Source: JAJEEA01 sp965215895
Lineage (GTDB): Bacteria > Acidobacteriota > Vicinamibacteria > Vicinamibacterales > UBA8438
DNA: 64,000 bases
Assembly: GCA_965215895.1 (NCBI GenBank)
Contig: CBDCEY010000007.1
Coordinates: 496,001-560,000 of the forward strand
Direction: 5' to 3'
The position numbers were made by a program, and so were the translations under genes. Positions within the stretch are counted from its first letter, which is position 1, and each line of letters begins with the position of its first letter. The notes under the pieces are model-generated. The model worked only from the letters and a program-made list of their open reading frames with translations, was not told the DNA's origin and ran no database searches. Shown in pieces: positions 54,137-62,295 of the stretch.

Positions 54137-54538
54137 TTGGCGCCAGCCCCGTCCATCACAAGCACCCGGACCAGTACCGGCATCCGGAGCACGGACCGCT
54201 GTGCGGATGCGGCAGGCCTCAGAGCATGGTCCCTCGGACTCGGCGCCGCGGTCAGTGAGAACCTGCTCGACGTGACGTGCGTCCGCTGCCTAGACGCATC
54301 GCTCGAGCGGGTGGCCGGTGACGGCCCCGCGAAGGGCGGGTCCATCAAGCCGGTGCTGACCATCGAGGACCGATGCTGCGTATGCGGGGAGCCTGGCTGC
54401 ATCGACCCCACAGCCCTCGGACGCGAGGGGATGTGCCCCGCATGCAGATCTCATCATGACCAGGCGACCGCCAACCTCGAGACCAGGGGCGGCCGCCGAG
54501 CTCCCCCCGTCGACCCCGTCAGGCGGGCGGGGCGATAA
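54137..54538 (+). CDS. Possible small zinc-ribbon protein (passenger)
   Basis: A frame of 133 residues whose last 90 look protein-like: DVTCVRCLDASLERV, then CCVCGEPGCIDP and CPACRSHHDQA, giving CxxC-type pairs suited to zinc binding. The first 40 residues are low complexity, so the true start is probably internal. No family is recognised. It lies between the left IS end and istB. Confidence 0.4.
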   Translation: MAPAPSITSTRTSTGIRSTDRCADAAGLRAWSLGLGAAVSENLLDVTCVRCLDASLERVAGDGPAKGGSIKPVLTIEDRCCVCGEPGCIDPTALGREGMCPACRSHHDQATANLETRGGRRAPPVDPVRRAGR

Positions 54539-54585
54539 GCGTGCGTGATGTCCGGGCTGCTCCTTGAACAGCTCGGCCGGGCGTT

Positions 54586-54864
54586 TCAGTCGCGGCCGAA
54601 GCCCCGGGGCAGCTCGACGTCGAGGGCGTCGAGGTCGACGTCGCAGACGCCCGCGAGGAGCTCGGCCGTCCGGGAGTCGGCCAGGGACTCGGGCAGCTGG
54701 TCGCGCCAGGTCTGGTATTCGGCCTGGAGGGTGCGGAGCTGGCCGACGGCGTCGGCCCACCGCTTCGGCCGCGGCCGGCGGTCCTTCGGGCGCACGACGG
54801 TGCGGACGGGCTCGCCGGCGTCGCGGCGCTCGCGCCAGCGGCGCTGGCGCTCGGCGTTGGTCAT
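54586..54864 (-). CDS. Small basic protein, paralog of the 63536 gene
   Basis: 92 residues from the ATG at 54864 (a GTG at 54870 adds two). MTNAERQRRWRERRDAGEPV is a strongly basic helix, the middle has LRTLQAEYQTWRDQLPESLA, and the end is ELPRGFGRD. It aligns over its whole length with the product at 63536-63826. It may bind DNA; the function is unknown. It sits in the passenger part of the IS21-like element, with palindrome CGTTACATAACG upstream. Confidence 0.75.
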   Translation of the reverse strand: MTNAERQRRWRERRDAGEPVRTVVRPKDRRPRPKRWADAVGQLRTLQAEYQTWRDQLPESLADSRTAELLAGVCDVDLDALDVELPRGFGRD

Positions 54865-54886
54865 ACCCACGGGGGCAATTCTACAT

Positions 54887-54898
54887 CGTTACATAACG
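54887..54898. promoter_or_regulatory. Palindrome CGTTACATAACG, candidate operator
   Basis: A near-perfect 12-bp palindrome 22 bp upstream of the ATG of the small basic protein gene. An exact version, CGTTACGTAACG, lies 13 bp upstream of the paralog at 63840-63851. Conservation where surrounding sequence differs suggests a binding site, perhaps for the protein itself. Confidence 0.5.
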
Positions 54899-54984
54899 GC
54901 GCCCATAACGGAAATTCCTGACTGCTCAAAGCGCTCCCGCACGTCCTGCGGCTACGGTCCCGATGATCCCCGCCGGGCCTACGG

Positions 54985-55076
54985 TCATCTCGCGATTCCC
55001 TCGCGGCGCTTCTCCGTCGCCGCCCGCAGCCAGTCCTGGTGCTCCCGCATCCGGTAGCTGTTGCCCCGGATGTTGA
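54985..55076 (-). pseudogene. istB: 3' end of istB, separated by insertion
   Basis: The minus strand reads NIRGNSYRMREHQDWLRAAT and ends at 54985. NIRGNSYRMR is the standard IstB C-terminus and continues the main istB part (HHCHIV) at 57926. The two pieces join in frame when the sequence between the shared TGA copies is removed. Confidence 0.85.
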
Positions 55077-55487
55077 TGGTAGGAACGCAAATGCGCGGTT
55101 GCGCTGGATCCTGACGATTCGGGTCGACCCGATGGTGGCGGGCTTGTTCCTGCATCCGAAGCATCGGCGGGGCCGTCGTCGCTGGACGGGCACTGAATCT
55201 GGGGGGAACGAGTGTGTCAAGTGATTCAGACCGCATGTTAACCGATCTGGGCCGTTCGGCAGGCCGGGAGAAACGAACAGCCTTCGCTCTGGAGGCTGGA
55301 CTCCGGAACGGTGCGGCCAGCAAGAAAAGCCAACAATTCGCGAGTTCTGCTGCGGTTTCCGATTCGCGACTCGGCAGCCCGGTGAGCTGGCAGAGGACTG
55401 GAGTGGGCGGATACGAGAGCTTGTGCGGTATAGACATATTGACACCCCCGGTAGCTCTATGCGAGGCTGTCCCGCGGGAGGCCGCCT

Positions 55488-55964
55488 ATGCCACGCAGCG
55501 AGCCCGAGAAGCGTCGGGCACTCGGGCAGGAACGGACGCTTCATCCGGCCCCGGAGCGGGTTCGCGCCGCCGTGTTCGTGAAGCACCCGGCGTTCTTCGA
55601 TGCCTGCGACGAACTCCAGGTCAAGTACGAGATGCTGCGCGCCCACTTCCTGGATGGCGAGCCGGTGACGACCGTCTGCGCGGCGTTCGGCTACAGTCGC
55701 CAGACCTTCTACCTGCTCCGCGATCGGCTGGCACGCCGCGGGCTCGCGGGTCTGCGCGATGCACGCCCCGGTCCGGTCGGCCCTCGCACCTGCACGCCGG
55801 CAGTGGTCGCCTTTCTCCGTGCCCAGCGCGCCGACGACCCGGCGCTGCCGATCTCAGTGTTGCTGGACCGCTTCCAGCGCACGCACGGGGTCCGTCTGCA
55901 TCGGCGGACCGTGGAGCGGGTCATGGGAGGCGGTCCACGAAAAAAAAACTCCGGGAGGCGGTGA
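55488..55964 (+). CDS. HTH protein of serine-recombinase element 1
   Basis: 158 residues, the same length as its homolog at 59434. Conserved blocks: KHPAFFDACDELQVKYEMLRAHF, TTVCAAFGYSRQTFYLLRDRL (HTH), and GLAGLRDARPGP, then a second HTH-like half (RLHRRTVERVM). GGGAGG precedes the ATG. The last codons run into an A9 tract at 55940; a -1 shift there fuses it to the ORF at 55976. Resembles N-terminal DNA-binding parts of transposases. Confidence 0.8.
   Translation: MPRSEPEKRRALGQERTLHPAPERVRAAVFVKHPAFFDACDELQVKYEMLRAHFLDGEPVTTVCAAFGYSRQTFYLLRDRLARRGLAGLRDARPGPVGPRTCTPAVVAFLRAQRADDPALPISVLLDRFQRTHGVRLHRRTVERVMGGGPRKKNSGRR
55940..55948 (+). other. A9 slippery tract, candidate recoding site
   Basis: Nine consecutive A near the 3' end of the HTH gene, with GGGAGG ending 9 bp upstream, a spacing like the dnaX frameshift stimulator. 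Moving to the -1 frame enters the ORF ending at 56398. The homologous gene in element 2 has an A9 at 59890-59898 at the same relative position and the same -1 outcome. Confidence 0.6.
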
Positions 55965-55975
55965 ACCCGTTGCCG

Positions 55976-56398
55976 ATGCGGACGCATGCCTTCGACCCGG
56001 GGCGGTTCTGCGTGGCTGGAGGTCCGGCCCAAGCCGAATACGAGCGGCGGCGGGCCGCTTTCCTGGGCTGGGACCGCCGCGAAGGAGCGGCGCGCCCGGC
56101 CGTGCTCGGCCTCGCGGGTCTGGCCGAGCTCCTCACACGCCCAGCCGGCGAGTGGACGGTGCACTGTGTGGCCGCGCGCCCGTCGCGCTGGACCGGAGCG
56201 GTCGATGCACGGATGACCGCGTTGGATGAAGCCTACCGGCTCATCCTGCGCGCGGCGCCCCGCCGGGGCGTCACGACACGGGAACCGAAGGAGGATGCTT
56301 ATGCGAGTCGCGCTCTACGCCCGCGTGTCGACCGAACGCCAGGAGCAGCAGGGCACGATCGCGTCGCAACTGGATGCGCTCACGCGCTGGGCGCGTGA
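55976..56398 (+). CDS. Small ORF between HTH gene and recombinase, element 1
   Basis: 140 residues from the ATG at 55976 (a GTG at 55961 is also possible): RTHAFDPGRFCVAGGPAQAEYERRRAAFLGW..., followed by EWTVHCVAARPSRWTGAVDA. No family is recognised. It is in the -1 frame relative to the HTH gene and overlaps the recombinase start by 98 bp, so the last 30 residues may not be meaningful. Confidence 0.55.
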   Translation: MRTHAFDPGRFCVAGGPAQAEYERRRAAFLGWDRREGAARPAVLGLAGLAELLTRPAGEWTVHCVAARPSRWTGAVDARMTALDEAYRLILRAAPRRGVTTREPKEDAYASRALRPRVDRTPGAAGHDRVATGCAHALGA

Positions 56399-58649
56399 GC
56401 AGCACCACGACGTGGTGGATGCCTATGTCTGCGTGGATGACGGATACAGCGGTACGCGCCTCGACCGGCCGGGCCTCGACCGGCTGCGCGACGGCGCCGA
56501 GGCCGGGGCATTCAAGGCGGCGCTGGTGCTGTGTCCGGATCGCCTCGCGCGCAAGTACGCCTATCAGATTCTGATTCTCGAAGAGCTCGAGCGCTTCGAC
56601 GTCCGGGTGATCTTTCTCGACCAACCCCTGTCCGATGATCCGCAGGCGCGCCTGCTTACCCAGATCCAGGGCGCGGTTGCCGAATACGAACGCATCAAGA
56701 TCGCGGAACGCTACCGTCGAGGCAAGCTCTTTCGGGCACGACAGGGTGAAGTGTGCTGGGGGAAGGTCCCCTACGGCTACCGGCGGATTCCACGGCGTGA
56801 CGGCGTCCCGGCCCAGGTCGAGGTGTCGGAGCCCGAGGCGCAGGTCGTGCGGCAGATCTTCCGCTGGCACGTCGACGAACACCTCAGCGTGCGGCAGATC
56901 GCGCTGCGTTTGACCGAATCGCCGCATGTGACCGCCACGGGGCTCCCGCGCTGGGGGATCAGCACCGTCACCCGGATGCTGCACAACGAGGCCTACATCG
57001 GCACGATGTACTACAACCGCCGCGAATCGGTCGGCGGCAAGTCGAACTCCGCGTCGCGGCGCCAACGCCTGTCAACGTGTCGGCAGGACCGCCCGGCGGC
57101 CGAGTGGATTCCGCTGCAGGTGCCCCCGATCATCGACGCCGAGCTGTTTCGTCGTTCCCAGGCGATCCATTACGACAACAGCCGCTTCAGCCCGCGCCAT
57201 CTCAAGTCCGGCCACTATCTGCTCCGCCGCGTAGTCCGCTGTCGCGTGTGTGACCTGGCGATGTCCTGTCACCGCATGCGCGGGCGCAATGGCACCTTCC
57301 ACCACTACTATTACTGCGCGGGTCACGACGTGCTGTACGCGCGCAGAGCCGTCGGCCGCTGCCCACAACGGAATCTGCGGGCGGACGAGCTGGATAAACT
57401 CGTCTGGGGCGAGGTCCGCCGTCACCTCGAGCACCCGGCCTTGATCCGCGAGGGACACACGCGCCTGCAGGCCCAGTCCACGTCGCTGGACGGCGACGGC
57501 TTGGCCGACGAGGTGCACGCGCTCGAGAAGCAACTCGCCGAGCTGGACCGCGAGGAACACCGACTGCTCGACGCCTATCAGGCCGCACTCATCGACCTCG
57601 ACCAGCTCCGGCAACGTCAAGTACGGCTGCGGCAGCGGCGGGCCCACGTCAACGGTAGTATCGAGGTGCTGCGTACCGAGCGGACGACGGCGCAACAGCA
57701 GGCGCAGCTACAGGTTGACTTGGAGACCTTCGTCGATCGTATCCGCGGCCCGCTCGCCACGCTCGACTTCGACGCCCGGCAACAGCTCGTCCGCACCGTG
57801 CTCGAGCGGGTGATGGTCGAGGACGGCCGCGTCGACATCCACTTCGCCATCCCTCTGCCGGATCCGCCGCCGGACACCACGAATCCCTCGGTGTCAGCAC
57901 ATTTTCACTTGCGTTCCAACGGTAGTGACGATGTGGCAATGGTGCAGCAACCGGTCGATGAGCGCCGCCGCCATGACCTCGTCGCCGAGCACGGTGCCCC
58001 ATTCCTCGAAGCCCTTGTTCGAGGTCAGCACCGTCGACGCCCGCTCGTGCCGGGCGTTGATCAACTGGAAGAAGAGCACGGCGCCGTCCTGGGTGACCGG
58101 AAGGTAGCCGATCTCGTCGACCACGAGCAGTGCAGGATGAGTCAGCACGCGCAGCCGCCGGCTCAGCTCTCCCGCGGCCCTGGCTTCCATGAGCGTGTCG
58201 ATCAGACCCGTCAACGTCCCGTAGTAGACGCGTCGGCCGGCCTCGGCGGCCGTGATCGCCAAGCTGATCGCCAGATGCGTCTTGCCCACCCCGGGCGGAC
58301 CGAGCAGGATGACGTTCTCGGCGCGGCCGAGGAATCCCAGCTCGTGCAGGCTCTCGATCTGCTCGCGCTTGATGCTCGGCTGGAAGGTGAAATCGAACTC
58401 CGCCAGCGTCTTGACGGCCGGCAGGCGCGAGGAGCGCATCGCGGCCTGCAGGCGACGGTTGTTGCGCATCGCAATCTGGGCGCCCAGCACCAGCTCGATC
58501 GCTTCGCCCGCCGTCACCGCGCCGCTGTCGACCTGCGCCAGCACGCCGTCGACCGCTTCCAGGGCGCCGGGCATCTTCAGGTCCGCCAGCATCGCCCGCA
58601 GCCGGTCGCGCCGGTCACTCGCCGCCTTCATCGCGCCACCTCCGCGTAG
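56301..58649 (+). CDS. Large serine recombinase of element 1 (no stop inside element)
   Basis: MRVALYARVSTERQEQQGTI is the resolvase catalytic start with the nucleophile Ser; VLCPDRLARKYAYQILILEEL and VAEYERIKIAERYRRGK follow, then the recombinase domain, a zinc-ribbon (CRVCDLAMSCH...CPQRNL) and a coiled coil. AAGGAGG lies 6 bp before the ATG at 56301. About 541 residues are element-encoded, to SAHFHLRSNG at 57925; the open frame then runs 240 codons antisense through istB to a stop at 58649. Confidence 0.88.
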   Translation: MRVALYARVSTERQEQQGTIASQLDALTRWAREQHHDVVDAYVCVDDGYSGTRLDRPGLDRLRDGAEAGAFKAALVLCPDRLARKYAYQILILEELERFDVRVIFLDQPLSDDPQARLLTQIQGAVAEYERIKIAERYRRGKLFRARQGEVCWGKVPYGYRRIPRRDGVPAQVEVSEPEAQVVRQIFRWHVDEHLSVRQIALRLTESPHVTATGLPRWGISTVTRMLHNEAYIGTMYYNRRESVGGKSNSASRRQRLSTCRQDRPAAEWIPLQVPPIIDAELFRRSQAIHYDNSRFSPRHLKSGHYLLRRVVRCRVCDLAMSCHRMRGRNGTFHHYYYCAGHDVLYARRAVGRCPQRNLRADELDKLVWGEVRRHLEHPALIREGHTRLQAQSTSLDGDGLADEVHALEKQLAELDREEHRLLDAYQAALIDLDQLRQRQVRLRQRRAHVNGSIEVLRTERTTAQQQAQLQVDLETFVDRIRGPLATLDFDARQQLVRTVLERVMVEDGRVDIHFAIPLPDPPPDTTNPSVSAHFHLRSNGSDDVAMVQQPVDERRRHDLVAEHGAPFLEALVRGQHRRRPLVPGVDQLEEEHGAVLGDRKVADLVDHEQCRMSQHAQPPAQLSRGPGFHERVDQTRQRPVVDASAGLGGRDRQADRQMRLAHPGRTEQDDVLGAAEESQLVQALDLLALDARLEGEIELRQRLDGRQARGAHRGLQATVVAHRNLGAQHQLDRFARRHRAAVDLRQHAVDRFQGAGHLQVRQHRPQPVAPVTRRLHRATSA
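57926..58631 (-). pseudogene. istB: IstB-type ATPase helper, interrupted at its 3' end
   Basis: It starts at the ATG at 58631 in an ATGA overlap with the istA stop. AAA+ features: Walker A GPPGVGKTHLAISL, Walker B LLVVDEIGYLP, and sensor-like TSNKGFEEWG. It breaks after LLHHCHIV, where the serine-recombinase element enters; the local frame ends TTVGTQVKMC at 57894. With the 54985-55073 piece it would be 264 residues, normal for IstB. Confidence 0.9.
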
Positions 58650-58948
58650 ACCCGCAACGAGCGGCGCTCCACCTCGACGGTCTCGGGCACGCGCCGGCGG
58701 GCCTGCTCCACGATGGGCCGGGCGCCGAGACGCAGGTAGGGACGCCTTGCCAACGGCCGCAGCGCCCCACGCTCGTCCCGCTCGAAGCGGTCTACCGGGC
58801 GCTCGCCCGTCGTACCGTGCCGGCGCACGTTGGCCGTGCCCTCCAGCCAGCACGATGCCTGCTCGTTCAGGTCGTCGTCGTTCGCGAACGCACGCCCATA
58901 GAAGAAGCTGTCACGGATGTAGCGGATCGGCCGCTCCACCTTGCCCTT
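58628..58948 (-). pseudogene. istA: 3' part of istA transposase, separated by insertion
   Basis: KGKVERPIRYIRDSFFYGRA begins the piece and SLRVYAEVAR ends it. It continues the 62296-63000 piece (CRPYRAQTK) in frame, giving a 340-residue IstA when the insert is removed at the shared CTT. The stop overlaps the istB start. Confidence 0.88.
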
Positions 58949-59241
58949 TGTCAAAGCTGCAGAATGCTCCCGGTGCTGTTGAAGCACCACAGATTCGGAT
59001 CACCCACCCGTTCCATCCGCTCCGGGGCGCCCGCTTCCCGTTCGTGGTGACCAAGTCCCTCTGGGGAGAAGACCGGGTCACGGTGCAACGGCCGGACGGC
59101 ACGGTCTGGTCGATTCCCGTGGGCTGGACGGACTTTGCGCCACCGGATCCCGCGGTGGTGGCGGGACGCGGGCGTGCGCCATTCCGTCTTGAGGACCTGC
59201 TGCGGCTCGCCGAGATGGTGAGCGAGAGGGTCCGGACATGA
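58948..59241 (+). CDS. Small DUF5372-like protein of element 2
   Basis: 97 residues if it starts at the TTG at 58948, which straddles the element boundary. IRITHPFHPLRGARFPFVVT, WGEDRVTVQRPDGTVWSIP and GWTDFAPPDP form a compact beta-rich domain resembling proteins labelled DUF5372, often next to recombinases; this recall is not verified. It ends in an ATGA overlap. The role is unknown. Confidence 0.65.
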   Translation: MSKLQNAPGAVEAPQIRITHPFHPLRGARFPFVVTKSLWGEDRVTVQRPDGTVWSIPVGWTDFAPPDPAVVAGRGRAPFRLEDLLRLAEMVSERVRT

Positions 59242-59388
59242 GCGGCGGTGGCGTCACGGAGATTTCGTCCATGGTGTCATGTGGATTTCATCCACTTGAA
59301 GTGGGCGACAGGGCGCCATCAGCACGAGCGTGTTGCAAAAACCTGCAAATAAAACGGCGCTGTCTTTGGGTTCCAGGTCGGAATCTTC

Positions 59389-59417
59389 TTGACGCCGTCC
59401 GATGTTGTAGTCATAAT
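59389..59417 (+). promoter_or_regulatory. Promoter of the element 2 HTH gene
   Basis: TTGACG (59389-59394), 17-bp spacer, CATAAT (59412-59417); the expected start of transcription is about 10 bp before the ATG at 59434. The leader is very short, so initiation may be nearly leaderless. Confidence 0.65.
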
Positions 59418-59433
59418 CTATCTGACATACGCG

Positions 59434-59910
59434 ATGCGTCGTCCTCCAAAGCTACCGCCGGACGCCAAGACGCAGGCCCTGCGCGAGGCAGGAGCCTTGC
59501 ACCCGCACCCCGAGGCCGTCCGCGACGACGCCTTTCGGAGCCATCCGTTCTTCGACCCGCGCGACCGCGTCCAGGTCAAGTACGAGATGGTGCGCCGCCA
59601 CCGGGTCGATGGACGGCCGGTGACGGAGGTTGCCGCGCGCTTCGGGGTCAGCCGCCAGACGTTCTACCAGACCGCGGCCGCGTTCGAGGCGCAGGGGATC
59701 CCTGGCTTGGTGCCCAAGCGTCCCGGGCCGAAGCACGCCCACAAATGCACCGACGCGGTTGTCGACTACATCGAGCGCTGGCGCGCGGGCGAAGACGTGC
59801 AACCGGACGAACCGCTGACGGCGGCCGTGGCGCGGCGGTTCGGAATCTCGATTCACGCCCGCTCGCTCGACCGGGCGGTGGCGCGCCGCAAAAAAAAACC
59901 GCGCCCGTAG
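59434..59910 (+). CDS. HTH protein of serine-recombinase element 2
   Basis: 158 residues from the ATG at 59434; an upstream TTG at 59389 is the promoter -35 box. Blocks align with the 55488 product: SHPFFDPRDRVQVKYEMVRRH, TEVAARFGVSRQTFYQTAAAF (HTH), GIPGLVPKRPGP, and SIHARSLDRAVARR. It ends in an A9 tract (59890-59898) before TAG. DNA binding is inferred. Confidence 0.8.
   Translation: MRRPPKLPPDAKTQALREAGALHPHPEAVRDDAFRSHPFFDPRDRVQVKYEMVRRHRVDGRPVTEVAARFGVSRQTFYQTAAAFEAQGIPGLVPKRPGPKHAHKCTDAVVDYIERWRAGEDVQPDEPLTAAVARRFGISIHARSLDRAVARRKKKPRP
59890..59898 (+). other. A9 slippery tract, candidate recoding site
   Basis: Nine A, 10 bp before the HTH stop. A -1 shift continues as KKTAPVDDPMTASGLDSNQV into the next ORF. 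The tract matches 55940-55948 in the homologous gene; no Shine-Dalgarno-like stimulator is obvious here, so RNA-polymerase slippage is an alternative. Confidence 0.6.
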
Positions 59911-59918
59911 ACGACCCC

Positions 59919-60209
59919 ATGACAGCGTCGGGCCTCGACTCCAATCAGGTGTGCCGGCAGTACGAGGTCGTGCGGCAGGATGCCGCCAGCGCTGTCGCGT
60001 TCGCTCGCCAGGGGTACGGGGTGGCGCTGTTGATGAGCCGCGGCATGCCGGCGTGGCTGAAGGCCGTCTCGACCCTCTGCCTCCCGGCGGTCGGGCCGCC
60101 GCCGGCCGCGAGCGGCGACCTCGACCTGGCGCCGCCCGTCCGTTCCGAGATGACGCGTGTGTTGGCGAGCTTGGTACTCAGCCGCGTTGCGGAGGGCATT
60201 TCCCCATGA
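59919..60209 (+). CDS. Small ORF between HTH gene and recombinase, element 2
   Basis: 96 residues from the ATG at 59919, 8 bp after the HTH stop: QVCRQYEVVRQDAASAVAFA and GYGVALLMSRGMPAWLKAVS. No family is recognised. It can also be reached by a -1 shift from the HTH gene. It ends in an ATGA overlap with the recombinase start, so translational coupling is likely. Confidence 0.65.
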   Translation: MTASGLDSNQVCRQYEVVRQDAASAVAFARQGYGVALLMSRGMPAWLKAVSTLCLPAVGPPPAASGDLDLAPPVRSEMTRVLASLVLSRVAEGISP

Positions 60210-62281
60210 GTCAATCGACCGCGGTCACGGCGGACCATCTTCGTCGCCTCGCCTGTCTCTACGTGCGGCAGTCGTCCCTGCAGCAGGTGCGCGACCATCC
60301 GGAGAGCACTGCCCGGCAGTACGCCCTGAAGCGGCGGGCCCTGGCGCTCGGCTGGGCGGCCGACCGGATCGTGGTCATCGATGACGACCTGGGGATCTCG
60401 GGTGCGTCGGCGGCCGAGCGGACCGGCTTTCAACGGGTCGTCGCCGACGTCGGCCTCGGTCGCGTCGGCGTGGTCATGGGGCTGGAGGTCTCCCGGCTCG
60501 CCCGTAACTCAAGCGACTGGCATCGCCTGCTGGAGATCTGCGCGCTGAGCGAAACGCTCATTCTTGACGAAGACGGGCTCTACGACCCGGCCCACTTCAA
60601 CGACCGCCTGCTGCTCGGGCTCAAGGGGACGATGAGCGAAGCGGAGCTGCATGTGCTGCGTGCGCGTCTGATCGGGGGGCAACTGAACAAGGCGCGCCGC
60701 GGCGAGCTGTGGATCCGCCCCCCGCTGGGATTTGTCGTCGACCCCGCCGGCAAGCTCATGCTCGACCCCGACGAGCAGGTGCAGAGCGCCGTCCGCCTCG
60801 TGTTCGGCACCTTCGGCCGCACCGGCTCGGCCGGCGCGGTGGTGCGCTACTTCCAGCAGCAGCAGGTCGCGTGGCCGCAACGGGTCATCAAGGGACTGCG
60901 TGCAGGCGTGCTCGTCTTCGGCGAGTTGGAGCGTCACCGTGTGCTCGACATCCTGCACAATCCGCGCTACGCCGGCGCGTACGTCTACGGGCGGACCCGG
61001 CAGCGCAAGGTCTGCCTCACCGGGCAGGCGCGGTATCGACGACTTCCCCGCGACGAGTGGAGGGTCTTCCTGCCTGATGCGCACGCCGGCTACATCAGCT
61101 GGGAGCAATTCGAAGCGAATCAGGAGACGTTGCGCGCAAGCACCCAGCGCAGCGGCGCAGACCACCGCAGCGCGCCGCGCGAAGGCGTGGCCCTGCTGCA
61201 GGGGCTCGTCATCTGCGGTCGGTGCGGTGGCCGCATGACGGTCCGCTACATCGTGTCTCACGGTCACCCGGAGCCGCTCTATCGCTGTCAGCGCCGGGGG
61301 ATTCAACGGGCGGAGCCGCCGTGCCAGAGCCTGCCGGGCGCGGCGATCGACCGCGCGGTCAGCGACCTCGTGCTCGAGACCGTCACTCCGGCGTCGATCG
61401 ACGTCGCGGTAGAGGTGTTCGACGAGCTGCGGGCTCGGGCCGCCGAAGTCGACCGCGCCAAGCGGGCGCAGATTGCCCGGCTTCGGGAGGACGCCGAGCT
61501 GGCGCAACGGCAGTTTCTGCTCGTGCGGCCCGAGAATCGGCTCGTCGCCGACAACCTGGAACGGCACTGGAACGAGGCGCTCCAGCGGTTGGCCGCGGCC
61601 GAAGAGGCATACGCCGGTGCACACAAGACCCAACCCCCGGCGGTCACTCCCGAGATGAAGGAGCGCGTGTCGGCTCTGGTCGCCGACCTGCCGCGCGTCT
61701 GGCATGACCCGCGTACCCCGGCGCGCGACCGCAAGCGGATGCTGCGGCTTCTTGTCGACGACGTCACCCTGCTGCGCGACGACGTGATCCGAGTGTCCAT
61801 TCGCTGGCGGGGCGGCGCGACCCGCCAGATCGAGTGTCCACTGCCGCTCGGGGCACCGGATCTGCGTCGTACTCCCGCCGCGGTCGTCGAACAGGTCCGC
61901 ACCCTCGCCACCGAACAGACCGACGCACAGATCGCCGGGACGCTCAATGGGCGGTGGCTACGCACCGGGACCGGTTTGCCATTCAGCCGCCTGCGCGTCC
62001 GCATGCTGCGCGAGGCGTATGACATCGACAGCTACGCCGAGCACCTGACCGCGGCGGGCTGGCTGACCGCACCGCAGATGGCCGAGCTGCTCGACGTGCA
62101 TCCGGCCACGGCCAAGCGCTTCGCGCGCCAAGGCGTGCTACGCGCCGTGCGCGCCGACGACAGAGGCACGTTGCTCTTCGAACCGCCCACCGGACCGCTG
62201 CCCGCCGCCCATCCCGGGAAACGGTTACGCGACCGGCGGCAACACCCGAAGCTTGTATCGCATGTACAGGAAGGCGCGTAG
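60206..62281 (+). CDS. Large serine recombinase of element 2
   Basis: 691 residues. ACLYVRQSSLQQVRDHPEST carries the nucleophile Ser of this YVRQS subclass, DDDLGISGASAAERTGFQRV and GLEVSRLARNSSDWHRLLEI complete the catalytic domain, and LHVLRARLIGG begins helix E. The recombinase and zinc-ribbon regions (LVICGRCGGRMTVRY...C...C) and a coiled coil follow; a C-terminal MerR/excisionase-like HTH (LTAPQMAELLDVHPATAKRF) is present. It stops 14 bp before the element end. Confidence 0.92.
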   Translation: MSQSTAVTADHLRRLACLYVRQSSLQQVRDHPESTARQYALKRRALALGWAADRIVVIDDDLGISGASAAERTGFQRVVADVGLGRVGVVMGLEVSRLARNSSDWHRLLEICALSETLILDEDGLYDPAHFNDRLLLGLKGTMSEAELHVLRARLIGGQLNKARRGELWIRPPLGFVVDPAGKLMLDPDEQVQSAVRLVFGTFGRTGSAGAVVRYFQQQQVAWPQRVIKGLRAGVLVFGELERHRVLDILHNPRYAGAYVYGRTRQRKVCLTGQARYRRLPRDEWRVFLPDAHAGYISWEQFEANQETLRASTQRSGADHRSAPREGVALLQGLVICGRCGGRMTVRYIVSHGHPEPLYRCQRRGIQRAEPPCQSLPGAAIDRAVSDLVLETVTPASIDVAVEVFDELRARAAEVDRAKRAQIARLREDAELAQRQFLLVRPENRLVADNLERHWNEALQRLAAAEEAYAGAHKTQPPAVTPEMKERVSALVADLPRVWHDPRTPARDRKRMLRLLVDDVTLLRDDVIRVSIRWRGGATRQIECPLPLGAPDLRRTPAAVVEQVRTLATEQTDAQIAGTLNGRWLRTGTGLPFSRLRVRMLREAYDIDSYAEHLTAAGWLTAPQMAELLDVHPATAKRFARQGVLRAVRADDRGTLLFEPPTGPLPAAHPGKRLRDRRQHPKLVSHVQEGA

Positions 62282-62295
62282 TATGAAGCCTGAAA

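Larger units (their letters stand above)
55077..57925 (+). mobile_element. Serine-recombinase element 1, inserted in istB
   Basis: 2849 bp bounded by TGA on both sides (55074-55076 and 57926-57928). Ends carry imperfect inverted repeats: TGGTAGGAACGCAAATG at the left and CACTTGCGTTCCAACGGTAG at the right share GGAACGCAARTG. Contents: HTH gene, A9 tract, -1 frame ORF, large serine recombinase, all on the plus strand, opposite to the host IS genes. Confidence 0.8.
58949..62295 (+). mobile_element. Serine-recombinase element 2, inserted in istA
   Basis: 3347 bp bounded by CTT on each side (58946-58948 and 62296-62298). Contents in order: a small DUF5372-like gene, a promoter, an HTH gene with an A9 tract, a -1 frame ORF, and a large serine recombinase, all on the plus strand. 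Same layout as element 1 but with a different recombinase and no clear terminal inverted repeats. Confidence 0.8.

Noticed and set aside
55214..55487. Plus-strand frame upstream of the element 1 HTH gene
   Set aside because: It is in the same frame as the -1 ORF but has no recognisable content and spans the likely promoter region.
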